This document shows positions 37,513 to 45,639 of a DNA stretch of 64,000 bases, one piece after another. This DNA comes from Viridibacterium sp035456105 (lineage in GTDB: Bacteria; Pseudomonadota; Gammaproteobacteria; Burkholderiales; Rhodocyclaceae), in contig DATIDV010000034.1 of assembly GCA_035456105.1 (NCBI GenBank), positions 1-64,000 on the forward strand. The letters are read 5' to 3'. Positions within the stretch are counted from its first letter, which is position 1. Each line of letters opens with the position of its first letter. The position numbers were made by a program, and so were the translations under genes. The notes beneath the pieces are model-generated. The model ran no database searches. It saw only the letters and a list, made by a program, of their open reading frames with translations, and had not been told where the DNA came from.

Positions 37513-39051
37513 ATGAAAAAAACCCTGATGTACAGCGCAATCGCCCTCGCCTTTGGCTTCGCCGGCCAGGCTTGGGCTGATTCCAGTAACGATGTGAGCG
37601 GCAAAGTGGATGGCAACAGTACCGTTACATCCAGCGATAGCAGCACACACAACCCGACTGACAATCTCAACAACAAGAGCGCTGGTGATAACCGGAACAA
37701 CAAAAGTACTGCCCTGGCTTTTGGCCAAGGCTCAGCAGCAGCATCGAACAATGCATCAGCCACATCAACGATCACGGACTCATTCAAGCATTCAACAGTG
37801 GTGGCCCTCTCCAAGCTGGAGGGGACGGTATCAGGCATCCGCGTAAACGGGCTGGGTAACCAGGCCTACAACCGGGGCAGCGTAGCCGGCGGCGACAGTG
37901 GCAAAGCCTATGGTGGCGCTGCTGGCAAGTCAGAAGGCGGCAGCGCCTATGGCGGCAATGGCGCCAGAGGTGGCAGCGCAGCGGGCGCAAGCGGTGGTGT
38001 TGGCGCGTCAGGCGCGACCGCTCGCTCCGGTAGTGCGGACAGCGGCTCGGCGCGTGGCGCCGATGGTGGCAATGGCGGCAGCGCAATAGGCGCCCGGGCA
38101 GGCGGTAGCGGTGACGCACGCTCCAGTGGCGGCGGCGCGCTGGCCGATTCGACAGCAAGTGGCGGCAACGCAAGTGCCTTGGGTGGCAGCACTTATGGTG
38201 ACGGCGGCAACGCTGGTGCACGTAGTGTGACGATCGCCGGCGGTTCGAAAGCCTCGGGTGGAGACGCAGATGCCAGTGCCTATGGCGGCACGGGCAAGGC
38301 CGGCTCGGCAGCGGTCGGTGGCCGGGCTACCAGTGCAGCAGGCGGCGGCAACGGTGGTTCAGCCAGAGGCAATGCGCGAGGCCAGGGCAACGACCAGGTG
38401 ACCAATAGCGGCGGCGCAGGCGGTAGCCCGACTTCAGGTGCAGCCACTGGCGGCACGGCAACAACCTCCAGCACCACGGGCGCCAATACCCAATCGCCCA
38501 GTGCAACGGCAGGTGCAGCAACCGGCACAGGCGGCACAGCATCGGGCGGCGCAACCACGGCCACGGCAGGCGGTGTCACCGGCACGGGTGGCAGCCCGAC
38601 CTCTACGGGTGGCGCAGGCACGACAGGCAACAGCACAGCCAGCGGCGGCGCTGCAACCAGCACGACCGGCAATGGCGGCTCGGCGACCAACACGGCAGCT
38701 GCAGGCGGCGCTGGCGGCTCGGCGACTTCCGGCTCGGCAACCTCGGGTAACGCTCAAGCGGGCTCCGGCGGTTCTGGTGGCGCAGGCGGTACCAACACGG
38801 CAGGCGCAGGCGGTGCGGGCGGCAGTAACACCGGCGGAGCAGCCACGGGCGGCACAGGCGGCGCAGCGGCCAGCGGCAGCGGCGGTGCCGGCGGTACGGT
38901 CACGGTCGATGCGGGCACGTTCAACCTGTCCAACACCATCAGCGGCAGCTTCACCAATGGTGCAGGCATCATCGTCGCGGCTCAGAACAGCGGCATTGGC
39001 GCGCTCGTGCAACAAAGCGCCAACGTGCAAGCCAACCTGAGTGTGCGTTGA
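37513..39051 (+). CDS. Secreted Gly/Ala/Ser-rich repeat protein 1 (512 aa), amyloid/fibre candidate
   Basis: The start ATG at 37513 gives a clean Sec signal peptide (MKKTLMYSAIALAFGFAGQAWA). Residues 23-115 are rich in Asn, Ser and Asp (NNKSAGDNRNNKS). From about 120 to 455 the protein is almost entirely Gly, Ala, Ser and Thr in degenerate GG-x-GG and A-T-S-G repeats. The C-terminal 50 residues leave this pattern: FNLSNTISGSFTNGAGIIVA, AQNSGIGALVQQSANVQANL. This terminal motif is shared with the next three secreted proteins of the locus. It is likely an extracellular fibre or amyloid subunit comparable to FapB/FapC. No enzymatic motif, no cysteines. The second paralogue follows after 24 bases. 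Confidence 0.85.
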   Translation: MKKTLMYSAIALAFGFAGQAWADSSNDVSGKVDGNSTVTSSDSSTHNPTDNLNNKSAGDNRNNKSTALAFGQGSAAASNNASATSTITDSFKHSTVVALSKLEGTVSGIRVNGLGNQAYNRGSVAGGDSGKAYGGAAGKSEGGSAYGGNGARGGSAAGASGGVGASGATARSGSADSGSARGADGGNGGSAIGARAGGSGDARSSGGGALADSTASGGNASALGGSTYGDGGNAGARSVTIAGGSKASGGDADASAYGGTGKAGSAAVGGRATSAAGGGNGGSARGNARGQGNDQVTNSGGAGGSPTSGAATGGTATTSSTTGANTQSPSATAGAATGTGGTASGGATTATAGGVTGTGGSPTSTGGAGTTGNSTASGGAATSTTGNGGSATNTAAAGGAGGSATSGSATSGNAQAGSGGSGGAGGTNTAGAGGAGGSNTGGAATGGTGGAAASGSGGAGGTVTVDAGTFNLSNTISGSFTNGAGIIVAAQNSGIGALVQQSANVQANLSVR

Positions 39052-39075
39052 TCTGGTTTTCCAAGGAGAACTGTC

Positions 39076-40614
39076 ATGAAGAGAACCTTGATGTACACCG
39101 CGATCGCCCTCGGCTTCGGCTTTACCAGCCAGGCCTGGGCAGATTCAAGCAATCTCATCGGTAAGAAGGTAGATGGCGCAAGCCTCGTTACTTCAACCGA
39201 TTCAAGCCAGCACAACCCGCTGGATAACAAGAACGACAAGAGCACCGGCGATAACCGGAACAACTATAGCCGAGCATCGGCTCTGGGCCAGGGCGCGGCG
39301 GCAGCGGCGAACAATGCCTCGGCCACGGCCAACATCGCCAACTCCTTCAACTCGTCGAAGGTGGTGGCACTGGCCAAGCTGGAAGGCCAGGTATCCGGCA
39401 TCAGCGTCCACGGCCTGGGCAACCAGGCCTATAACTCCGGCAGCGCCGCCGGGGGGGACAGCGGCAAGGCCTACGGTGGTGCCGCCGGCAAGGCTGAAGG
39501 CGGCAATGCCAGTGGTGCCAATGGAGCCGGGGGCGGCAGCGCCTACGGCGCCAGCGGCGCCACGGGTGCAGCGGGTGCGTGGGCTCGCTCGGGTAGTGCG
39601 GACAGCGGCTCTGCCAGCGGCGCCTCTGGCGGCCGCGGCGGCAGCGCAGCAGGCGCATTCGCCGGTGGCAGTGGCGACGCAAGCGGGAGAGGCGGTTCGG
39701 CCGGAGCAGGCTCGGTTGCTGTCGGCGGCGACGCCAAAGCCAAAGGTGGCAGCACCTATGGTGATGGCGGCCTGGCAGTTGCTGGCTCGGCAACCAGTGC
39801 GGGCGGCTCTAAAGCCTACGGCGGCAGCGCTGGCGCGACGGCAGCAGGTGGCAGCGGCAAGGCCGGGTCAGCGGCCGTCGGCGGCTCGAGCCACAACGCA
39901 GCGTACGGTGGCAATGGCGGTGCCGCTTCGGGCAATGCAAACGGCCCCGGCAATGACACCGTCAGCAACACCGGCGGTGCAGGTGGCTCTCCTGCCTCCG
40001 GTACCAGCGCTGGCGGCGCGGGCTCGGCCACCAGCACCACGGGCAGCAACTCGCAAACGCCTAGCGCCACTGCTGGCGCCGGAACGAGCACGGGTGGCTC
40101 TGCAACGGGCAGTGCAACTGCGGCAACAGGCGGCGCTGTGAGTGGCACAGCAGGCAGCCCGACCGCCGCGGCTGGTGGCGCAAGCACCGGAGCCTCGTCG
40201 GCAACAGGCGGCGCAGGTAGCGGCACCACGGGCACCGGCGGCACGGCCAGCAACACGGCCGGTGCAGGCGGCGCAGGCGGCACCTCGACCTCCGGCGCAG
40301 CTACCTCGGGCTCGGCCACGGGCGGCGCAGGTGGCAACGGCGGTGCAGGCGGTGGCAACGTTGCAGGCAACGGCGGATCAGGCGGCAGCAATACTGGTGG
40401 AGCTGCCACAGGCGGCACTGGCGGTGCGGCTGGCAGCGGTGGCGGCGGTGCGGGCGGTGCAGTGGCCGTCAATGCAGGCACCTTCAACATGTCGAACACC
40501 ATCAGCGGCAGCTTCACCAATGGTGCCGGCATCGTTATCGCGGCTCAGAACAGTGGCATCGGCGCGCTCATTCAACAAAGCGCCAATGTTCAGGCCAACC
40601 TGACTGTGCAGTAA
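39076..40614 (+). CDS. Secreted Gly/Ala/Ser-rich repeat protein 2 (512 aa), tandem paralogue
   Basis: Same length (512 residues) and architecture as the gene before it. Signal peptide MKRTLMYTAIALGFGFTSQAWA, then an Asn/Ser-rich zone (NPLDNKNDKSTGDNRNN), KVVALAKLEGQVSGI, LGNQAYNSGSAAGGDSGKAY, a long Gly/Ala/Ser/Thr stretch, and the C-terminal block FNMSNTISGSFTNGAGIVIA, AQNSGIGALIQQSANVQANL. AAGGAGAA lies upstream of the ATG. The repeat middle has drifted more than the ends, so selection acts on secretion and on the C-terminal motif. Probably the second structural subunit (major/minor pair as with FapC/FapB; inference). Confidence 0.85.
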   Translation: MKRTLMYTAIALGFGFTSQAWADSSNLIGKKVDGASLVTSTDSSQHNPLDNKNDKSTGDNRNNYSRASALGQGAAAAANNASATANIANSFNSSKVVALAKLEGQVSGISVHGLGNQAYNSGSAAGGDSGKAYGGAAGKAEGGNASGANGAGGGSAYGASGATGAAGAWARSGSADSGSASGASGGRGGSAAGAFAGGSGDASGRGGSAGAGSVAVGGDAKAKGGSTYGDGGLAVAGSATSAGGSKAYGGSAGATAAGGSGKAGSAAVGGSSHNAAYGGNGGAASGNANGPGNDTVSNTGGAGGSPASGTSAGGAGSATSTTGSNSQTPSATAGAGTSTGGSATGSATAATGGAVSGTAGSPTAAAGGASTGASSATGGAGSGTTGTGGTASNTAGAGGAGGTSTSGAATSGSATGGAGGNGGAGGGNVAGNGGSGGSNTGGAATGGTGGAAGSGGGGAGGAVAVNAGTFNMSNTISGSFTNGAGIVIAAQNSGIGALIQQSANVQANLTVQ

Positions 40615-40809
40615 CTATCGGCCCTGGCCGGTCTCGGCAACCGGTCACGCCCGCCAAGGCGTGGCCGGTTCATGACGGCATCATGCAGACACGCATGGAG
40701 CAGCCGCGACTGGCGAGCTCGTAACGACGCTTTGAAGTTTTGAAAGGATGTGTGCGGACGCGACCAGGGTGCTTCGCGCCCACCCGACATCCTCAAGGAG
40801 AAGATCGTC

Positions 40810-41181
40810 ATGAAAACTCTATTGCCGATGCTGGCACTGACGCTCGCACTGACCCTTCTGGTCGGCGGCGTCAGTTCAGCACAGGCGCAGGACGAAACAC
40901 CCACCGCTACAACGGCAACCAGTGCCCTTCCGAAGATTGGACGGGCTGTGACCAACCTTGACCTGCTCGACACCCTGCGTGGCGGAGCCGCTCAGCCCTT
41001 GAGCTCGATCCGCGCAAATGGTTCGGTCAGTGACGTACGCAACAACAATGTGCAGACCGGCTACAACGTCATTACGGAAGGCGCGCTGTCTGGTGCCGCA
41101 GGCTTGCCCATGGTGATCCAGAACTCCGGAAATGGCGTATTGATCCAGAACGCCGTCGTTCTCAACGTACAGGTGCAATGA
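40810..41181 (+). CDS. Small secreted protein with internal double-glycine motif (123 aa)
   Basis: Start ATG at 40810, AGGAG nine bases upstream. Sec signal peptide to about residue 26 (VSSAQA). Then comes NLDLLDTLRGGAA with Gly58-Gly59: Leu at -7, Leu at -4, Gly-Gly at -2/-1, the pattern of peptides cleaved by C39 peptidases. The remainder ends PMVIQNSGNGVLIQNAVVLN, then VQVQ, related to the C-terminal motif of the Gly-rich proteins. It overlaps the C39 peptidase gene by four bases (ATGA), so it is probably its substrate. Confidence 0.8.
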   Translation: MKTLLPMLALTLALTLLVGGVSSAQAQDETPTATTATSALPKIGRAVTNLDLLDTLRGGAAQPLSSIRANGSVSDVRNNNVQTGYNVITEGALSGAAGLPMVIQNSGNGVLIQNAVVLNVQVQ

Positions 41182-41867
41182 AAACACGGTGCATTGCTTT
41201 CTGCATGGGCATCGCGCTCAGCGCGATGCCCATGTCATCGTGCCTGGCGGCCGACGTGTCGCTGGCGGTAACGGGCGGTTACTACACGACGAGTGTGACC
41301 AGCCTGAAGGAGATGCGCTTCGCATCGACCATGCGCCAGCAGTACGACTTCAGTTGCGGCTCGGCTGCGGTGGCCACCCTGCTCACCTACCAGTACGGTT
41401 TCAAGGTCAGCGAAGCGATGGTGTTCCAGCGCATGTTCGCCAACGGCGATCGCGCGAAGATCCAGCACGAAGGCTTCTCCCTGCTCGACATGAAGCGCTA
41501 CCTGGACAACCTGGGCTACCAGAGCGAAGGCGTTGAAGTCACTCTCGACGAACTGGCCAAGGCCAATGTGCCGGCGATTGCCCTCGTCAAGGAAGAAGGC
41601 TACCTGCACTTCGTCGTCATCAAGGGCTTGCGCGATGGGCGCGTGCTGCTGGGTGACCCGGCGCTGGGCACACGCGCCATGTCGCGCGAAGCGTTCGAGA
41701 AGAACTGGACCAATGGCATCCTGCTGGTGATCGTCGACCACGCGCCCGACGCCGTATTCAACGATCAGCGAGACTGGCGCGCGGGCCCCATCGCGCCCCT
41801 GCAGCGTGCATTCGATCTGACCAACATGGACACGCAGCTCCTGCGTCGCCAAGCGATGGACTTCTGA
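41178..41867 (+). CDS. Sec-exported C39-family cysteine peptidase (FapD-like)
   Basis: 229 residues with an N-terminal signal peptide (GIALSAMPMSSCLA). The C39 fold has Gln54 six residues before the nucleophile Cys60 (QQYDFSCGSAAVATLL), His144 in YLHFVVIKG and Asp160 in LLGDPALG. C39 domains usually sit on bacteriocin ABC exporters and cut after Gly-Gly in the cytoplasm; this one is a free periplasmic enzyme, as FapD is in the Pseudomonas Fap amyloid operon. Both flanking genes encode exported proteins with a Gly-Gly motif, the expected substrates. ATGA overlap upstream, one base gap downstream. Confidence 0.88.
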   Translation: MKTRCIAFCMGIALSAMPMSSCLAADVSLAVTGGYYTTSVTSLKEMRFASTMRQQYDFSCGSAAVATLLTYQYGFKVSEAMVFQRMFANGDRAKIQHEGFSLLDMKRYLDNLGYQSEGVEVTLDELAKANVPAIALVKEEGYLHFVVIKGLRDGRVLLGDPALGTRAMSREAFEKNWTNGILLVIVDHAPDAVFNDQRDWRAGPIAPLQRAFDLTNMDTQLLRRQAMDF

Positions 41868-41868
41868 G

Positions 41869-42420
41869 ATGGACACCCCGGCCGCCCTCCCCCTTCCTCT
41901 CCTCGCTACAGTGGCCATCCTGGCAGCCTGGTGCTCGCCATCCAACGCCGCGGAGCCGGCAGGCAACGACAGCGCGAGCCGCGTCGGCGCCGCCGCACTG
42001 TTCGGCAAAGCGCGCGTCATCAGCGAGGAAAAGCTGGACAGCATGCGCGGCGGATTCGAGACGCCGGCGGGGCTCGTCGTATCGTTTGGCATTGAACGGG
42101 CGGTGTATGTAAATGGCGAGCTGACCAATGTGGTGAGCACCTCGGTGCCCGACCTGGCACGCGCCATGGCCGACAACGGCGCCATGGCCAGCAAGCTCGG
42201 CGAGGCTGTCAGCATCGTCCAGAACGGCACCGGCAACTTCGCGAATCTCGGCCCGGCCTCTTCCAGTGCCTATGCGTTAGTCATCCAGAACTCACTTGAC
42301 GGCCAGAACCTGCAAGTGGTCACCACCGTCGATGCGACCGTCAACAGCTACCAGATGATGCGCAGCGAATTGCTGCAGCAAAGAATCGCGGACGCGATGT
42401 CGACTTCATCGCTGCGCTGA
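41869..42420 (+). CDS. Secreted protein with double-glycine motif (183 aa), probable C39 substrate
   Basis: A signal peptide (LLATVAILAAWCSPSNAA) is followed by ISEEKLDSMRGG with Gly61-Gly62. Ile/Ser at -12/-11, Leu at -7, Met at -4 and Gly-Gly reproduce the classic double-glycine leader consensus. After it comes a beta-rich segment (VVSFGIERAVYVNGELTNVV), then YALVIQNSLDGQNLQVVTTV, a version of the shared C-terminal motif, and a helical tail. It starts one base after the peptidase stop. In Fap terms it may take the place of FapE or FapA (inference). Confidence 0.78.
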   Translation: MDTPAALPLPLLATVAILAAWCSPSNAAEPAGNDSASRVGAAALFGKARVISEEKLDSMRGGFETPAGLVVSFGIERAVYVNGELTNVVSTSVPDLARAMADNGAMASKLGEAVSIVQNGTGNFANLGPASSSAYALVIQNSLDGQNLQVVTTVDATVNSYQMMRSELLQQRIADAMSTSSLR

Positions 42421-42583
42421 AGCTGAGCCGACAGGCACAGACCTCACACACCATCGCACCGACACTGACGGAGATCCAGCGGCGTCGGCTTTGACGAGTC
42501 AGGGCAGTGCCCCATTTTCGCAAGAGCCGACCACGCCTGTGACCAAAAATTCCAGGGTGTGTTCACAGCAGGCTGACAGTCGC

Positions 42584-42679
42584 GCTCGCACGAAATGAGC
42601 GCAGGGCGGCATGGCTACAACGACAGGTGCCCCCTTGGCGACGAGCCATGACGCAAGCATGCATTCATTTCGTGCGAGC
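42584..42679. repeat. 15-bp perfect inverted repeat in the gap between convergent units
   Basis: GCTCGCACGAAATGA (42584-42598) is exactly inverted at 42665-42679 with a 66-base spacer. The 378-base gap 42421-42798 holds no convincing gene. The repeat lies between two convergent transcription units and may act as a long hairpin barrier or a binding site. Confidence 0.6.
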
Positions 42680-42798
42680 CCTTCGGGTTAAGGACTGCGG
42701 CTTGCGTGATTGCGTTGCGCTCCCGTTGCGCTCCTTATGCAGGGCTCGCTTGGCAACCTCAGCCCTGCAGCGCGTCGCACGCCTACTGCGAACACGCC

Positions 42799-44235
42799 CT
42801 AGAACGTGAAGGGCACGCGCACGGTCAGTTCCAGATCAGGCGAATCGCTCGTAAGCCCTGCTCCCAGCGAAAGGTTCAGCGTACGCACGTTGTCGAGCCG
42901 GTAGGAGTAGCCGAGCAGCAGCCTGGCCACCTGCACGCGCACGGAGGTCGGTGCGTTCGAACCATTCTGCTTGAGTGGCGACACCGACTGCTGGTCATAG
43001 CCGACGCTGAACGATGCCCGCTCGTTGATCGACAAGCCCATGCCGAAGCCGAACTCGAATACACCGCCCGGTTGCAAGGAACCGAGATCTTCTTCGCCGG
43101 TGTCCGTCTTCGCATGCACATTGCTGCGCTTGAAGCTGTGCTGATAACTGAAATTAGCGAAGAACACCGCGGGATCGGATGGGAACAGCACGGTGAGTGA
43201 CGGCTGCAGTGAATAGAAACCGGTACCGGTGGGGAGTTCCGTTTGCAAGCCGGTACCGCGTCCGCCGGGCAGCGTGCGATTGGTTTCAACCTCGAAGGGA
43301 TCCTTCCCCGTGGTCGACTTGAAACGCAAGGAGCCGATGTAGAAAGGCTTGTCGACGCCACCGTTATTAAACTGGTAACGCCCCGCCACCTCGATGTCAC
43401 CCAGCCCCTTGCCATCGTTGTTGAACACGGTGTCGACCGATGAGCCCGTGAAGACCTCGCGGCTCACTGCCGAATCGAAGCGATACACATAGGGCACGCG
43501 CGCCTCCATCTCGAAGCGATTGGTGATGCCGCGCCGTGCGGTGAATGCCGCAACCATCGTATTGCGTTTGACTTCGCGTATGTCGATCAGCCCGATCAGG
43601 ATGGCCGGGATCACCGTGTAACCAACCAGGGCAACGCGATTGTTGGAGCCATATGCATACTGGAACGACGGCTCGAGCACCCACTTGCCCTTGGGTGTCA
43701 GCACGCCCGGCCCTTCGGCCAGCGGCGCAACGGCAGGTGGCGCGACGTAGCCATCGTCCGCCTTGGCCGTCTGAACCGGCGCGGCCCCTACCGGCCCCGA
43801 CGGCACTGCGGGTGGAGGTGCGGCCGGCTGTGGCGCCGCAGGCTGCGCACTCTGCGCGGTGACCACTCCCGCAGTAGCGCCGGCAACAGCCCCGGCGGCG
43901 GCACCCGAAGCAAGCGGCTCCGTTTCGCGCGCGGGCGATGCCACGGCAGTCACTGCCGGCGCGGCGGGGCTGGCTGCGGTTGCGGTCGGAGTCGTCGCGG
44001 CACCACCGCTGGCCGCCTCGACCTGCTGTCGGATGCGCGTTAACTCCTGCTGCTGCCGGGCCAGATCCTGCCTGAGTCTTTCGATCTGGCGTACCTGCTC
44101 AGCGATCTGCTTGCGCAACTGCTTCATCTCCGCAGTACTCGGTTGAGCCTGCGCCAGTGCTGTCGTGCTGGTCGCCAACGCTACCAGCGCAATCAGCAAT
44201 CGCGCGGGGCCGGCATCTGTCGTCGATGGGCGCAT
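42799..44235 (-). CDS. Outer-membrane beta-barrel with N-terminal coiled coil (FapF-like)
   Basis: 478 residues from the ATG at 44235, chosen because GGAGG lies six bases upstream; another ATG at 44241 abuts it. A signal peptide (LLIALVALATSTTALAQA) is followed by a heptad-rich helix (MKQLRKQIAEQVRQIERLRQ and on, about residues 36-75). A 90-residue Ala/Pro linker leads to a barrel of alternating beta-strands, ending in Phe (LTVRVPFTF), the usual outer-membrane C-terminus. Coiled coil + linker + barrel is the architecture of FapF, the Fap amyloid exporter. It is downstream of and co-directional with the sigma-54 activator gene, convergent to the Gly-rich genes. Confidence 0.78.
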   Translation of the reverse strand: MRPSTTDAGPARLLIALVALATSTTALAQAQPSTAEMKQLRKQIAEQVRQIERLRQDLARQQQELTRIRQQVEAASGGAATTPTATAASPAAPAVTAVASPARETEPLASGAAAGAVAGATAGVVTAQSAQPAAPQPAAPPPAVPSGPVGAAPVQTAKADDGYVAPPAVAPLAEGPGVLTPKGKWVLEPSFQYAYGSNNRVALVGYTVIPAILIGLIDIREVKRNTMVAAFTARRGITNRFEMEARVPYVYRFDSAVSREVFTGSSVDTVFNNDGKGLGDIEVAGRYQFNNGGVDKPFYIGSLRFKSTTGKDPFEVETNRTLPGGRGTGLQTELPTGTGFYSLQPSLTVLFPSDPAVFFANFSYQHSFKRSNVHAKTDTGEEDLGSLQPGGVFEFGFGMGLSINERASFSVGYDQQSVSPLKQNGSNAPTSVRVQVARLLLGYSYRLDNVRTLNLSLGAGLTSDSPDLELTVRVPFTF

Positions 44236-44304
44236 CAGCATCCTCCTTGTGGTAGTCCGCGTCGCCCGAACCCCTGCACGCGATTTTCCGTTCAAACCCG
44301 CGGC

Positions 44305-45639
44305 TCAAATGATGATCTTCAACTTCTCCACCAAGCGGTACAGCGTCACGCGAGACACGCCCAACTGACGTGCCACGGCGGACATGTTGTACTGATGCTT
44401 CTGCAAGCTCGATTCGATGAATTCCTTTTCCACGCTCGCGCGCACTTCACCAAGCGTGCGCGCATTGGGCGTATCCGCCGTCACGGTCTCGAGCCCCATA
44501 TCGGCCGCCGAGATGAGCCGCTGATCGCTCATGATCATGGCATGCTGAACGCGATTGATCAGCTCACGCACATTGCCCGGCCAGTTGTAGTTCGCCATCG
44601 CCAGCATCGCCTCCTGCGAGAAGCCCTTTACCTGCGCACTCTTCTGATGCTGGTTGCGCGCGAAAATCTCGCTGGCGATCAGACCCACATCGGTGCCCCG
44701 CTCGCGCAACGGCGGCACTTCGACGTGCACGACATTGAGCCGGTAGTAGAGATCCTCTCGGAAGCGCCCGGCGCTCATCGCTTCGCTGAGGTCGACATGC
44801 GTCGCGGCAATGACGCGGACGTTGACGCGTATGCGCTCCGTCGAGCCCACGCGCACGATGGTTTTCTCCTGCAGGAATCTCAGCAGGTTCGCTTGCATGT
44901 CCAGCGGCAGATCACCGATTTCATCGAGAAACAGCACGCCGTTGTCGGCGGCCTCGACGTTGCCGATCTTGCGTTGTGAGGCGCCTGTGAAGGCGCCGCG
45001 CTCGTAGCCGAACAGTTCGGCATGGACCAGGTTGGCCGGAATCGCGCCGCAGTTCATGGCGATGAAGGGCCCTTGCTGGCGTGCTGAATACTGGTGGATG
45101 GCGCGAGCGACGAGTTCCTTGCCCACTCCGGATTCGCCACCGATAAGCACCGGCGCCTCGACCGCCACGATCTTCTCGATCTGCCGGAATAGCGCACGCA
45201 TGGGCGCACTGTCGCCGGTCATCTGGTAACGCTCACTATCCTTCGTGCCTGCAGGCTGCTCTGCCCACATCATGGCCTTGCCCCAGGCATGGCCTAGCGT
45301 GACGAGCAGACGGTTGCGGTCCAGGGGCAGCGAGTGGAAATCGTGGAAATTACGCAGGGCCGTCGGTGGCAGTGCCGCCGCACCCAGGCTGTCGCGCTCG
45401 ACGATCGCGATCCACTCTAGACCGTCCTGGGCGACCAGCGCTTCGATTTCATGGAGAGCCCAGGAATGACTGGTATCGAACACCACGATCCCCACGGAGG
45501 CCGTCCGGGCAGCCGCGACCCTGCACGCTGCCTCTGTCGTGGCCACCACGTCGAACTTCCAGTCGGGCTGCGTGAGATCGCACAACTCGCGGGAGACGCT
45601 TCCCCGCCGATCCAGCAGCACCCCATTTCTTGGTGTCAT
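44305..45639 (-). CDS. Sigma-54-dependent transcriptional activator, VpsR-like
   Basis: 444 residues from the ATG at 45639 (MTPRNGVLLDRRG), AAGAG seven bases upstream. The N-terminal 130 residues look like a divergent receiver domain without a clear phospho-acceptor arrangement. The AAA+ domain has Walker A GESGVGKE, the sigma-54 contact loop GAFTGA, Walker B VLFLDEIGD and arginine finger region RFREDLYYRLNVV. The C-terminal Fis-type HTH reads NMSAVARQLGVSRVTLYRLV. Among activators it resembles the VpsR group that controls biofilm matrix genes, often with c-di-GMP. It is likely the regulator of the -24/-12 promoter at 37438 (inference). Confidence 0.88.
   Translation of the reverse strand: MTPRNGVLLDRRGSVSRELCDLTQPDWKFDVVATTEAACRVAAARTASVGIVVFDTSHSWALHEIEALVAQDGLEWIAIVERDSLGAAALPPTALRNFHDFHSLPLDRNRLLVTLGHAWGKAMMWAEQPAGTKDSERYQMTGDSAPMRALFRQIEKIVAVEAPVLIGGESGVGKELVARAIHQYSARQQGPFIAMNCGAIPANLVHAELFGYERGAFTGASQRKIGNVEAADNGVLFLDEIGDLPLDMQANLLRFLQEKTIVRVGSTERIRVNVRVIAATHVDLSEAMSAGRFREDLYYRLNVVHVEVPPLRERGTDVGLIASEIFARNQHQKSAQVKGFSQEAMLAMANYNWPGNVRELINRVQHAMIMSDQRLISAADMGLETVTADTPNARTLGEVRASVEKEFIESSLQKHQYNMSAVARQLGVSRVTLYRLVEKLKIII

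Noticed and set aside
37900..40480. Repetitive DNA that could be mistaken for a CRISPR array or tandem satellite
   Set aside because: The repeats are short, irregular and in codon phase, explained by Gly/Ala/Ser/Thr-rich coding; no constant repeat-spacer structure.
37375..40578. Long open frames on the other five frames of the Gly-rich genes, rich in Pro/Ala, Arg/His or Cys
   Set aside because: They mirror the low-complexity GGC/GCA-type codons of the real genes; none has a signal peptide or ribosome site, while the chosen frames have clean signal peptides and a common C-terminus.
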